In this document: piece after piece, positions 46,409-57,770 of the stretch
Numbering within the stretch: position 1 is the first letter of the stretch
Layout of the letters: each line of letters opens with the position of its first letter
Source of the DNA: Gerris lacustris
Taxonomy: Eukaryota > Arthropoda > Insecta > Hemiptera > Gerridae
NCBI GenBank assembly: GCA_951217055.1
Contig: OX578280.1
Span: 10,046,271-10,110,270, forward strand
Direction of reading: 5' to 3'
DNA: 64,000 bases
The notes under the pieces: model-generated
Seen by the model: only the letters and a program-made list of their open reading frames with translations
Database searches by the model: none
What the model was told of the DNA's origin: nothing
Program-made: the position numbers and the translations under genes

Positions 46409-46805
46409 GGGGCCTGGGTGGCTCGGAGGCTAGAGCGCTTGCCGTGCAATCACGCAAGTTAAGCAGCATCGAGCCGGGTCAGAAGGTGACAGCAGCTCCG
46501 GGTTCGATTCCCGGACCAGGCCCCCCGCTCAATGTCCACCCAGCATTGTTTAAACAAATGGGAAGCTCCTCGAAAGAGTGGCGCCACCAGGTTTCGGCCT
46601 GGAAACCATGATGATGACACTCCTGGTTGTATTACAACCAGGAGGGGAGTCATGGTTAACGACCATATCATCACACTAGTGTGAAGATTTCGATTCCTAA
46701 CCCGGGTTTGTTCAATGGGCCCACCTAAGTGGCCTGCGTCTTCGGGTGTAAAAGCCCCCCGGTATAAAAAATAAAAAAATAAAAAATAAATAAATAAAAA
46801 AAAGA
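46409..46805 (+). mobile_element. tRNA-derived SINE with target duplication, about 400 bp
   Basis: The tRNA-like head (46409-46524) has acceptor GGGGCCTGG/CCAGGCCCC, A-box-like TGGCTCGGAGGCTAGAGC and B box GGTTCGATTCC. The body contains a perfect 11-bp hairpin CTCCTGGTTGT/ACAACCAGGAG near 46619-46643 and the tail is A-rich (46765-46805). GTGTGTTT flanks both sides (46397-46404 and 46809-46816), preceded by AAAA on each side. Frames at 46345-46611 (plus) and 46459-46674 (minus) cross the SINE and are not genes. Confidence 0.88.
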
Positions 46806-46816
46806 AAAGTGTGTTT

Positions 46817-47046
46817 ACTACTTAATAAAATAAAGAAGAAAAATTATAATTCTTTCATATCATGAAAAAAGCCTGATAAAAGTATAGTTTTTCAATACGA
46901 CTTTTATTAGAGCAGAGAATTTTTTAAAGTATAATTTAAAAAAAAAAAATAACAATTTATATTATGTGAGTCGGGTAAATAATTACAGCGAAATAAATAT
47001 AATTATTATTTATTTTGTAAATATTTCTAATAAAAACACACTGTCT
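46817..47046. other. AT-rich sequence, nothing recognised
   Basis: No structure found. Confidence 0.5.
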
Positions 47047-47604
47047 TCCAATAAGTGTGGCTCATAGCTTCCTCGGGTCCTATTCCATATGTTTAATGAT
47101 TTTATTCTTTTACAAACAATGTTTGCTAAATTTATTTAATTTTCCCCCAAATTTTTTTTAAAAAAATTTTTGACATGCATTGAATTATCAATTTAGCAAA
47201 ATTCAAAGAGCGCAGGAAGTTTAAATTAATCTAGAGCAATTTACTGGCTACTTATAACAAATCATCCAAATTTCATAAAAAATCAAAAGAAGTACTTTTG
47301 AAGATATAGGTGTAAATAAATGTATGTTTGTGCGCATGTGGAAGAGAAACAAATGGGCGCAGAAGGTTGAAACTTATATGGGACCAATATCAGTATGATA
47401 CGCTTATACATATTTCATTTAAATAGTCGAGTAGTTTTTCAGATATATTTGCCGCAAACAATTAAGCGACACAGACATCCAACCAAAAATGATCCTGATG
47501 TCTGAAACAGATTTCTGTCATGGAATTTTTGAAATCTTAGACAAAACAAATTCGCTCTTTAGAACGATCACGTTGCTTCCGTTACCTTCGGTAAGCTCGG
47601 AAGC
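47047..47604 (-). mobile_element. Family A element, copy 4
   Basis: 3' end (GGCTCATAGCTTCCTCGGG) near 47059; terminal hairpin TTACC/GGTAA within GCTTCCG/CGGAAGC at 47575-47604. Confidence 0.8.
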
Positions 47605-47991
47605 AAAATAAAATCTAAAGGAAACCATTCTATAGAAATAATATTTAATGACGTACAACGATGTTTTCTCAAAAACTTTTATATCTTCCGTATTATTTGG
47701 TGTTAAAAAAATCAAGTTGACAAGTGTTGCTGTATTTTATCATAGTTTCCATTTTAATGTCATAATTCTTAGTTTTGTCCTTCCATAATAATCTAATGAT
47801 ATACTTCAAACCGTGTGAAAAAGGAAAAATTCTCTTACAATTGAAAAATACTAAAAAAAGAAACAGGTAATTTGTTTCTTTTCTCATTTCCTGTGTAACT
47901 GAAGGAAAATATGTGTTTAAATCTTCCAGCTGACTTCATTTATTCTATTTTTTATTATTTTTCTTTAAGTACATTTTATAAATGTAATTTT
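47605..47991. other. AT-rich sequence, nothing recognised
   Basis: Only AT-rich frames; no structure. Confidence 0.5.
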
Positions 47992-48618
47992 GCTTCCGAG
48001 CTTACCGAAGGTAACGGAAGCTAGGTGATCGTTCTGAAGAACGAAAAAATTTTAGGTCTCCGATTTCAAAAATTCCAAGACAGAAATCCGTTTCAGACAT
48101 CAGGGAACATTTTTGGTTCCGTGTCTGTCTGTCGGTCCGTCGGTCTGTCGGTCTGTCGGTCTGTCGTTCAATTTTTGCGAACCAACATATTATCTTAAAA
48201 AATACACGTCCGATTTTAATGAAATTCGGATGATAGGTCATAATTAGCTCATTGTTGGTCCCATATAAGTTTCAAACTTCTGCGCTAATTTGTTTCTCTT
48301 CCACATGCGCACAAACATACATTTATTTACACCTTTAGCTTCAAAAGTACTTATCTGATTTGAATGAAAATTTTATAGTTTATTACAAGTAGTCCGCAGA
48401 TAGCCCCTAGATAAATTTGAACCATCTGCGCTCTTTAACTATGGCAAAATTAATACTTTAAGTTTTGTGTAAAACTCCAAACAATTTTGACAAGTTAAAA
48501 AAACGGGGGAAACAATTAGACAAATTAGGCAATAATGGCTTGTAAAAGTATAAAATTAATAAAGTACTTGGATAGGATGCGAGGAAGCTATGTGCTACAC
48601 CAATTGGCAGTCTATTTT
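47992..48618 (+). mobile_element. Family A element, copy 5 (best-preserved)
   Basis: Uninterrupted reference copy. The order is: terminal hairpin 47992-48021, TCCAAGACAGAAATCCG, a (GTCT/GTCG)n microsatellite at about 48121-48170, CGTCCGATTTTAATGAAATT, three further conserved blocks, then AGGATGCGAGGAAGCTATGT and the stem-loop TGCTACACCAATTGGCA at the 3' end. GCTTCC near the left end and GGAAGC near the right end form a short subterminal inverted repeat. No coding capacity. Confidence 0.88.
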
Positions 48619-49082
48619 TAGTTATAGTTTATTTTTATTATAAAACCACAGAGCATTATAAAAATAATTCGATTTTTTTCTAATTATTAAATAATGAAAG
48701 TTATATCTGAGATTAGCACTCCCTCCTCAGAGGTGCTACTTCAATGATTAACTTTAGCTATGATCTCATTAAGTCATTTTCTTTTTGCTTATTGTTCTTG
48801 TTTTTAAGTGTCGACACTTAGTACAAGAATTCATTATAATTTATTATTTATTCTTGAGATATTTATAACATTAAACAACAGTGGCGTACACAGGGGGGGG
48901 GCCCAAGGGGCCCTGGCCCCCCCCGAAATGATTACATACCTAAGACCCGCCATACACTTAAAACCAAAAAAACACAGTAATGACAGATGCATTCGAATTG
49001 GCTGTAAATATTTTCCAATAAAAGGAATTATGTAATTAAGTATTATCTTATAGTTTGTATACACTTAATCACCCCAAATAGG

Positions 49083-49691
49083 CTCAGCCCGGATTTTACC
49101 GATGGAATTAAATTTATTTAACACTATACCGGCCCGACTGTCGGCTGGGGCCGGATTTTGCCGATGGAATTAAATTTATTAAACACTATACCGGCCCGAC
49201 TGTCGGCTGGGGCCGGATTTTGCCGATGGAATTAAATTTATTAAACACTATACCGGCCCGACTTTCGGCTGGGGCCGGATTTTGCCAATGGAATTAAATT
49301 TATTAAACACTATACCGGCCCGACTGTCGGCTGGGACCGGATATTGCCGATGGAATTAAATTTATTAAACACTATACCGGCCCGACTGTCGGCTGGAACT
49401 GGATTTTGCCGATGGAATTAAATGTATTAAACACTATACCGGCCCGACTGTCGGCTGGGCCCGGATTTTGCCGATGGAATTGAATTTATTAATCACTATA
49501 CCGGCCCGACTTTCGGCTGGGCCCGGATTTTGGCCGATGGAATTAAATTTATTAAACATTATAACGGCCCCGACTGTCGGCTGGGCCCGGATTTTGTCGA
49601 TGGAATTGAATTTATTAATCACTATACCGGCCCGACTTTCGGCTGGGCTCGGATTTTGGCCGATGGAATTAAATTTATTAAACATTATAAC
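49083..49691 (+). repeat. 63-bp minisatellite, left part (about 10 units)
   Basis: Unit contains CGGCCCGACTGTCGGCTGGG and TTTTGCCGATGGAATTAAAT. Being 21 codons long it leaves frames open on both strands (49434-49685 minus, 49468-49755 plus), which I treat as artefacts. Confidence 0.95.
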
Positions 49692-51175
49692 CAGTGGCGG
49701 ATCTAGATCTTGCGGGGCCCTGGGCGAGACAAAATGGCGGGGCCCCCTAGAATAGAGCGGGGATTGCTGATAAAAAACAATAAAGTAACTTAATAATAAA
49801 CCACATAACTTGATCCTATTTTACAACTTATTCCCTTCAAACGTTTTTGCTCTCAAAATAATTCAAAACTTTTAAAATAATTACAATTCTGCTCATGATT
49901 TTAATCTAACATATTATTTGAACATAAACCCCTCAAATTATATAGTTTTCAACTAATCATCATTTTCTTTGCAAAAGTAATCGAAAAGAAACATTTTTAT
50001 TGTAATAATTAAGCTCTGTTATACTTAACTATTTATTCTTCTTCATGATATTTTGGGTTTTATGGTTAAATTATCATTGTAAATAAAAAGTTAAGCTGTG
50101 TTATTTGTGATCAGTCCTATAATTTGAAATCTTCACTCGAGCACTTTAAATTTACTCCCAGAATTCATATTCTCAGCTTATAACTTTCCATTTTAGTGCC
50201 GAATTTTTAGTTTAATTTTAAAAGACTCATGTTAAGGGGGGTCCGGGGGCCCTCCCCCGGAAAATTTTGTAAATATGACCTCTCAAAACAGCGTTTTTAT
50301 GCATCTCTGAGGTGAAGTTTCTCTTTGACATCAAATGGTAAAACTGCACTAATTGGCCCAATTATTTCGTACTGTCCGATATACTTAGTTTTTTTACTAT
50401 TCCTTTTTACAGGATTTGTCTTTTTTACATATCTCTGTACATTGTCAAACGATTAAGGTTATATGTAGTATCTCGATAAATTCAGTGTTTTATTTATTTG
50501 ATTTAAAAAAAAAAATACACGAAATGTCACGTGTTATAGGGTAATGATAGAAGGTTATTGTTAGGTCTGGTCAAAAAGTACTAAATTCAACCTAAACTTA
50601 TATAACCTTCCATACTTTTCCCTAAAATTGAATAGAAAAAAATTGAATATACCGAGATGCTACAACCGAAATCGTTTTTGTGATGTAAAAAGGAACAGTT
50701 TGAAAAAAAACGAATTAAATTGGACGTTTAGATATAGGTGGGGCATTTAATGAAGATTTACCCCACAGAATAAATAACAAAATCGTCATCAAAATCGTCG
50801 AAAAGGGAGAGAGTGAGAAAACACTGACATTACTTCACTTAATTTTATATGGAGCGGGGCCCGCGGGATATCTTAAACATAAAAAAAATTAATCTATATT
50901 TTATAACTTATTTATTTGACTTTTTTATTGTGAGGGGCCCCGCGAAAAGGTAGTTAGGTATTAGGCTCTACCATGTAAACTAAATTCGACTGAATTTTAT
51001 AATTCAAATATTTTGTTTTGTACATGGCACGGGGCCCCGCGGACAATCTTCACTATGAACTATAAATTTGCCTGTAAAGTATAAGTATTTTATTTTAATT
51101 TTCTATGGCGCGGGGCCCTCCAAGGCGCGGGGCCCTGGGCGGTCGCCCCCCTCGCCCCCCCTGGATTGGCCCCTG
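49692..51175. mobile_element. Nested hAT-like element, 1.48 kb, inside the 63-bp array
   Basis: Left end CAGTGGCGGATCTAG and right end CTGGATTGGCCCCTG are imperfect inverted repeats. Target duplication ATTATAAC is exact (49684-49691 and 51176-51183) and derives from the array unit. GGGGCCC-type motifs recur near both ends (49717, 49739; 50860, 50935, 51032, 51111, 51129). The middle is AT-rich, with a GC-rich palindromic patch near 50235-50262. No transposase seen. Confidence 0.9.
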
Positions 51176-51420
51176 ATTATAACGGCCCCGACTGTCGGCT
51201 GGGCCCGGATTTTGTCGATGGAATTAAATTTATTAAACACTATACCGGTCCGACTTTCGGCTGGGCCCGGATTTTGGCCGATGGAATTAAATTTATTAAA
51301 CATTATAACGGCCCCGACTGTCGGCTGGGCCCGGATTTTGGCCGATGGAATTAAATTTATTAAACATTATAACGGCCCCGACTGTCGGCTGGGCCCGGAT
51401 TTTTTGTCGATGGAATTAGA
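51176..51420 (+). repeat. 63-bp minisatellite, right part (about 4 units)
   Basis: Continues the array interrupted at 49691 in the same orientation. The first unit starts with the duplicated ATTATAAC. The frame at 51068-51433 spans the junction and is not a gene. Confidence 0.95.
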
Positions 51421-51960
51421 TTCATTGTATTAAATTAGGATGAATTAAATAAATCGGCTTATTTGCCGACTAGGCCTTGATTTTTGCCAGTGGAACTAAA
51501 AACATTAAACTTGATCGACCCGATTTCGGCTGGGCCTGATTTTTCGCCAATTGAATTCAATGATTTTTTTGTGGTTTTAGTCCAGTTCAATAGCATAGGT
51601 TGCATTATAGGACAGCTTCAATTCATTACGAATCCTAATGCAATGAATTGAATTTGGATTCGTAAAAATAGACTGCTCCGATTGACAGTTAGGCCCGGAT
51701 TATTTGCTATAGAATTAAGTGCATTGAATTGATTAGGATGAGTACAATGAATCGGCCTGATTGCTAGTAGGCCCGATTTTTTCGATGGAAATTATGCATA
51801 AAAATAAATTGGGATGCGTTCAATAATAGACCCGATTACTGGCTCGGCCTAGGTGTTAAGCACATTAAATTAAATGAGGCCCGAGTCAACTCGAACTTTT
51901 GCCGATGGAATTAAATTAATTGAATTAAAATATGCACACTAAACTGGCTTAAACGGGAAA
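51421..51960 (+). repeat. Decayed continuation of the 63-bp array
   Basis: Phrases such as TTGCCGATGGAATTAAATTA and GGCCCGATT recur at irregular spacing, consistent with an old, degraded part of the same array. Confidence 0.6.
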
Positions 51961-52382
51961 ATGATGGTTGTGGATTTCAGTAGCAAATTTTTGTTTTGGA
52001 CCAGGATTGTGTGTAGAACGCTACGTGGGTCCTCTTGTCTATGCGGCATTCCACTCTTGCTGACTGAGGTCGGACTAGTGTTAGTCGACATGTAGTGGGA
52101 AAACAGAGGCAATATAAATAAATCGGTTTATCATTTTGTGAAAAAACTTATTCATATTACATTAATTAAATCTAAAAATTAATTTAAATCTAAAAACTCA
52201 AAAAGCGTTCAGAAAACATTTGATGTTAAATGTCCCATGTAATTAGCCAGCGAATGAGTGAATGATTCTTTTGTTTTGCAATAGGTATTTAATTTTCTTA
52301 GAGCAGAATTCTCTTCTAGACAAAAATTTGAAATTCGTATGTGCTCCAAATCCACGTTTGCTTTTGCAGTATGGATCTCATT
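51961..52382. other. AT-rich interior of the 4.5-kb element, nothing recognised
   Basis: No arrays, ends or protein-like frames. Confidence 0.5.
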
Positions 52383-53230
52383 TTGCTTGCACAAGATATG
52401 TGACAGTTCTGAAGAACGAACAATTTTTATGTCTCCGATTTCAAAAATTCCAAGACAGAAATCTGTTCAACATCAGGGTACAGTTTGGGTCCCGTGTCCG
52501 CCTGTCCTTCAATTTTTGCGAACCATCATATCTTAAAAGCTATTCGTCCAATTTTATTGAAATATTGATGGTAGGTCATAATTAGCCAGGTTATAACATT
52601 GCTGGTCCCGTATAAGTTTCAATCTTCTGTACCTATTTATTTCTCTTCCACATTCGCACAGACATACATTTATTTACACCTATATCTTCAAAAGTACTCA
52701 TCTGATTTTTATAAAATTTTAATGGTTTGTTTAAAGTAGCCCGCAGATAACTCAAGAATAATTTCAACCCTCTGCGCTCTTAAAATATTGCTATATTGAT
52801 ACTTTATTCATGTTAAATTTACTCCTTTCTTAAATAAGTCAAAATTGGTTTGATTTTTACATGATTTAAAGTTTAAAGTATCAATTTACCAAAATTTAAA
52901 CAGCGCAGACAGTTAAAATTAATCAGTGAGCTTCTATCAGATAAGTTTTATAAAATCAGATGAATATTTTTGAAGATAAGGTGTAAATAAATGTATGTGT
53001 GTGCACATGTGGAAGAGAAATGGTGGCAGGTGGAGAAATGTGGTGGAGGGAAATGGGACCAGAAGATTGGACCTTATATAGAACCAACAATGGACTTTTT
53101 ATATGCTAATTAACTGCCATCCGCATTTCATTCAAATCGAAAGAGTAGTTTTTAAGAATTGTTCGCCATGATTGAGCGAGAGAAAGACTAACAGCCAGAA
53201 ACGGGATCAAAAATGTCTGATAACTGGAAC
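52383..53230. mobile_element. Two family A pieces in inverted orientation, copy 6
   Basis: Plus-oriented part from about 52400 (TCCAAGACAGAAATCTG) to 52860. Minus-oriented part from about 52860 to 53220 (TTTCATTCAAATCGAAAGAG). They meet tail-to-tail around ATTTTTACATGATTTAAAGT. The 107-codon frame at 52262-52585 crosses the plus piece and is not a gene. Confidence 0.7.
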
Positions 53231-53585
53231 ATAATCAAACATCACATAGTGAGGTGTTACCTCATAGGATTTTAATTTAATTAAATATGAGGTTAGAAAT
53301 TTAAATTAGAGTGTTGAAAAGGGGGAGGAATTACAATTATAATAAATTATGGGGTATGCTAAACCCGCATATAAGTTAAATTAGGTTGGGCCCCCCCCGA
53401 AAAAATTTTCTGTGTACGCTACTGTTAAACAATAACATTTAATAGCAAAATGTTCATAATTTTTAATCAGAAATGCAATTTAGAGATGGCGTTGATAAAC
53501 GTCTGATTAGATGCCTAACTGTTTTTACTACGTCGTGTTTAGACTTAAAATAACTTAATAAAATACATTGAAAGATTAATATATA

Positions 53586-54416
53586 CAGGGTGTCCCAGCT
53601 AATATGGAACAGCGAAATATCTCCGGAACCGCATGATAGATAGAAAGATGCGGTTTTCAGGGTTCGATAAAGGCTAAAAAGGCGCTTCTAGAACATATGC
53701 TGAACATTTTCTGTGTGCAGCAAAAGCGTGTGCAGCAAACAAAAGTAACAAAAAGTGAATGGGAAGCCATATGTTTAAGACTGGATTTCATCCCGAATCA
53801 TTAGTTTGCCGTCTAGAGAGCCCTAAACTTGCTAAAAGTTAAACTTTAAGTCCATTTTACAGCTAAACTAATGGATATATGAAAAAAATTCAAAATACAA
53901 AAAGTCCTTATGTTTTGGTGTAAAATCCAAATCCATTCTTAAAATAAAGCATTATTGATTTTTTTTTTTTTTACTTTTTGAGCCCTGCTGAACCTTTTTT
54001 TTAGGCATAAAAAAAGTTACACATAAGGTATGAATTTTAAATTGGATTTAGATTCTATGACTAAAAATAAGTCTCTTGAATTATTTTCCTAAATCCATTA
54101 GTTTAGCTGTAAAATGGGCTTAAAGTTTAACTTTTAGCAAGTTTAGGGCTCTCTAGACGGCAAACTAATGATCGGAGCGAAAAATTTCCAAGAGTAAAAA
54201 AGTCTTATTTTTAGCCATAGAATCCAAATCCAGTCTTAAAAATATGGCTTCCTATTCACAATTGTGTTTGCTGCACACGCTTTCTACACACAGAAAATGT
54301 TCAGCATATGTTCTAGAAGCGCCTTTTTAGCCTTTATGGAACCCTAAAAACCGCATCTTTCTATATATCATGGTTCCAGAGATATTTCGCTGTTCCATAT
54401 TAGCTGGGACATCCTG
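53586..54416. mobile_element. 831-bp foldback element with TA flanks (mariner-type MITE)
   Basis: The ends CAGGGTGTCCCAGCTAATAT and its complement with one mismatch (54397-54416) are flanked by TA (53584-53585, 54417-54418). Inverted similarity continues almost to the centre near 54000, for example TCTAGAGAGCCCTAAACTTG near 53813 and its complement near 54143. TA duplication and a CAGGGTGTCCCA-type end suggest Tc1/mariner. Non-coding. Confidence 0.85.
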
Positions 54417-54418
54417 TA

Positions 54419-55240
54419 TCGGGGTACCTAATACGTTCAAAGAGGTACGCATGTCAACCATATTATATCATCAAAGAGTTCAATTTAAATTGGAGAGCAA
54501 TCATTTCGGTTGTCGTCTGCAAAACGTGGGCTAATGTAAAAAGAAAAAGTTAGTTAGGTAACGTCCTAAAAAATTAAAAGTTGTTTTGTTAATTTGTTTA
54601 ACTGAATAAACGTCCGGAGTAAAAATGTATTGCCTTGCCAGGATAAAAACAATTGATACCATTTACTCTCAGATTTGTAGAATTAAATTTTAGTAAGTAA
54701 AATTACGCAGAACTGGTAGCTTGTATGTATTGCTAGAAGCAAAAAGTGTTTGAATTTTTTGTCGTTAATAATGGTTATAATAACGCTGATAAAAATCCCC
54801 CCCCCCCTAATAACTATCAGTTTAATACTAGTAAATAATTATAGTGTATACATATTATATAACAATTAAAAAAATCGATCACTGCACTTATTGCACGTTT
54901 TAGATACGCATTACTCAAAAGAAAAATACATTGATTAAATATGTTGTTATATTATATTTCTTAGTTTACGTAGATCATTGAACTTAATTTTAAATATTGA
55001 AAAGTATCTTTTTCCGGCATAAAGTGACAGCTATAAAGTTGTAATAATTATTTACCTTTTTATCGTTTGGAGGTAGTCACGATTCGAGGAATAATAACTA
55101 AATAAATACTGACCGCACGCAATTTTGTTTTGAGTAGAACTTAGTATGTCCAATGCATATTTCTTTAGTTTGTAACCTTAAGATCGATATGCCATACAAC
55201 TGTCAAGCAAAAAATTTAATTTATTAATTGTAATATATAC
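54419..55240. other. AT-rich sequence, nothing recognised
   Basis: No arrays, element ends or coding frames. Confidence 0.5.
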
Positions 55241-55300
55241 AGGTGAGTATATAATTAAAAGCATATTAAAAGAAGCAAGATTGGTTCAGTATACTCACCT
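55241..55300. repeat. Small inverted repeat AGGTGAGTATA
   Basis: AGGTGAGTATA (55241-55251) is perfectly complementary to TATACTCACCT (55290-55300). Confidence 0.6.
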
Positions 55301-55383
55301 ACATGTCAACAATTACAACAATAAACACGTTTCTTTTTCACTTTAAGCGAAGTTTACTGGAAAATCCGCCTTATGAATGGGTA

Positions 55384-56160
55384 ATTGAAGCGAGCGTAAG
55401 CGAGCTTCTTACATTCAACGAAATATGCATCTTGTCTGTCTGCCTGTCTGTCTGTCTGTCAGTAACGTTTACGCGTGTGACGATAACTTGAGTAAAAGTT
55501 GACAAATTTAGTTGAAATTTGGTATACATGATCCTCTTACTAATACTCAGGCTAAGTTCGTTGGACAGCGTGATCCGTCCAAGAGTTCGCGCGCAATGCT
55601 CGCGTAAACGTGAGCTTTAAATTTAAAATTGGAATTTCAGGACGGGAAAAAATTCTATCATCACCTACTCGATGAGACGAACATTTTTTTCAAATAACAT
55701 TTTTCAGTAAAACCAACAACGACACTGCTATGATTTAATAAAGATCGCTAAAACTATTAAAGCGGACCTAAACGTTTAAAATAGAGAAAACAACCTTTTT
55801 ACCGATATCTTACGTTCTAACGTAACGATTTTAATAAAACTTCATATACATCGTCTAAAGTGCAATTGAAACAAGTATGTAAAATTTCAACTTGATACAA
55901 GCAGTAGTATTTGAGTAATGAAGTGATACATTTATAATATTAGTTTAAAAGCTATGACGGGTGGTTAAGATTCTTATAGTCGTATTGTGTGTAGGTTTGT
56001 TTAGGAAGTAAAGCTTTGTACCGAGTACCCCCACTCTACCACACACTACCCTCTTCCACTTATCTTCAACTATGACATTCATCATGATTAACAAATTTTA
56101 ATATTCAGGATTTTATTGCAATACGCTCGCTTCAATGATAGAGCCACGCGATGCCTAGTT
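55384..56160 (+). mobile_element. HINE-like family B element, copy 2 (most complete)
   Basis: ATTGAAGCGAGCGTA (55384-55398) has a perfect inverted match at 56122-56136. A left hairpin GAAGC...GCTTC is followed by TTACATTCAACGAAATATGC, a (GTCT)n run (55434-55459), GTTGAAATTTGGTAT and AACGTAAACG-type sequence. The element continues past the right inverted repeat for about 24 bp to GATGCCTAG|TT, also shared with copy 1. An inverted repeat that is subterminal on the right and a CTAG/T boundary fit Helentron/Helitron derivatives better than a TIR transposon. The 62-codon frame at 55303-55491 is repeat-derived. Confidence 0.8.
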
Positions 56161-56570
56161 TAGCAATATCATTGGATTAATTTAATGCTCATGAGTTATA
56201 GTAAAGCTTCATGTATTACGTATCAGTACAAATGATTTAGTATTTAAGCTGATTGAAACAAAACTATTATATGCAAGTGTTAAGATTAATTTGGGATAAG
56301 GAAAAAAAACCCACTTCGTCACACTTTCGATTAATTCATATTCCGAGTTAACTTGTAATCAAATAATTAAACACTTTTTCTTTAACGTTGATTAATTTTT
56401 AACGAATGTATAGATAAAAGAATCGGTTCGATACAACTCAGACAAACTTCTTCATATACGAGTTGATAATTACTTAGCCCAGTCTGTTCCATTTATAAAT
56501 TTTCATGTTTTCGTTGGAAAATTTAATTATTATGGAAAAATTTATCAAAATACATCATAAAATACTTTCC
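56161..56570. other. AT-rich sequence, nothing recognised
   Basis: No structure found. Confidence 0.5.
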
Positions 56571-56572
56571 CC

Positions 56573-56645
56573 TCAGCGGGGAATCGAACCCGACCTCTCT
56601 CCTTCACGTATAAAGTTATTTTCTCAGGTACCTTAAAATTGTTAA
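56573..56645 (-). other. tRNA-like sequence (B box), probable SINE head remnant
   Basis: Minus strand has GGGTTCGATTCCCCGC (B box GGTTCGATTCC) and an anticodon-arm-like CTTTATACGTGAAG. No pairing acceptor stem or clear A box. Confidence 0.4.
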
Positions 56646-56779
56646 GTGTCTATAAAAAGTACTTATCCATAAAACCACTCATATATTCACACTCTTACGT
56701 TGACTTTGATAAATTATATACATAGATGAGGCAAATTCACTGAAATCTCATTTGAAACTTTTAACTTATGTTCCTTATT

Positions 56780-57335
56780 GCTTCCGAGCTTACCGAAGGT
56801 AACGGAAGCATTGTGTTCACTTTTGAGAACGAAAAACTTTTATGTCTCCGATTTTAAAAATTCCAAGACAGAAATCCATTTCAGACATCAGGAAACATTT
56901 TTGGTCTCGTGTCTGTCTGTCTGTCGGTCGGTGTCCACGAATAATGAAACGTGTGACGATAACTTGAGTGACAGATTTTGATGAAATTTGGTAGAAATGT
57001 TCATTTTACCAATACCCAGGACGAGTTCGTTGGACAACGTTATCCGTCTAAGCTTTCACGAGCAACGCTCGCGTAAACGTAAACTTCAAATTTAAAATTA
57101 GAATTTTAGGTCGGGGAAAAAAATCTAACTTCATCTATTCAATGAGACAAACATTTTTTCCAAATACAATTTTTTAGTAAAACCAACAGCGACACAGCTA
57201 TGAAGTGTTATAGATCTCTAAAACTATATTAATTGTTTTTACACAATAAACAATATAACAATAAAGTAATATAACAATAATGTACATGATAGGATGCGAG
57301 GAAGCTATGTGCCACACTAATTGGCAGTCTATTTT
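56780..57335 (+). mobile_element. Chimeric element: family A ends with a family B core
   Basis: 56780-56935 is family A (terminal hairpin, TTCCAAGACAGAAATCCA, GTCT run). About 56940-57230 is family B (GACGATAACTTGAGT, CGTTGGACAACGTTATCCGT, CAACGCTCGCGTAAACG). 57285-57335 returns to the family A 3' end (AGGATGCGAGGAAGCTATGT and stem-loop GCCACACTAATTGGC). Confidence 0.8.
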
Positions 57336-57770
57336 TGTATAAGTTTACTTTACTATAATATTTATAATTTATATAGTTAAATAAGCTACAAATTACCAAC
57401 ATGGGCGTCAAATTGCTGCTAAACAAATAGTTTTATTGATAAATAATCAGGATTGCTTAATAAATTTGTAGTTGTATTTACGATTTCTGTTATTTGTTCT
57501 GTATTACAACATTTCTACATAAAAACAAAACATTCGATAGTAATAGCTGTTATATTCGCACGACAAACTGATAAGTTATATTCGCTGAGCTTCATTCACT
57601 CTGAGGAAATGGTTTATTTTCATATAATATAAAAGTTGTTTTAGCTAAGATTTTGCTGAACTTGTCCATCCAATAAGAAGTAAAATTATAATTTAGAATT
57701 GTTATACAACCTAAAATGATCATTTTATGTCTTAAAAGGAGAATAAGGTCAGCAAAATTTTGTTAAAAAC
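57336..57770. other. AT-rich sequence, nothing recognised
   Basis: No structure found. Confidence 0.5.

Larger units (their letters stand above)
48879..53424. mobile_element. Non-autonomous hAT-like element, 4.5 kb, with nested insertions
   Basis: CAGTGGCGTACACAG (48879-48893) pairs with CTGTGTACGCTACTG (53410-53424) with one mismatch. The 8-bp target duplication TTAAACAA is exact (48871-48878 and 53425-53432). C/G-rich runs lie just inside both ends (GGGGGGGCCC and GGGCCCCCCCC). The interior carries a 63-bp array, a second hAT-like element, decayed array sequence and two inverted family A pieces. No transposase was recognised. Confidence 0.9.

Noticed and set aside
46345..46674. Frames on both strands with Arg/Gly/Pro-rich residues
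   Set aside because: They translate the tRNA-derived head and body of a SINE.
49434..51433. Open frames of 62-121 codons with repeated NKFNSIGQNP- or MELNLLNII-type strings
   Set aside because: Products of the 63-bp array (21 codons) on both strands, some crossing the hAT insertion junction.
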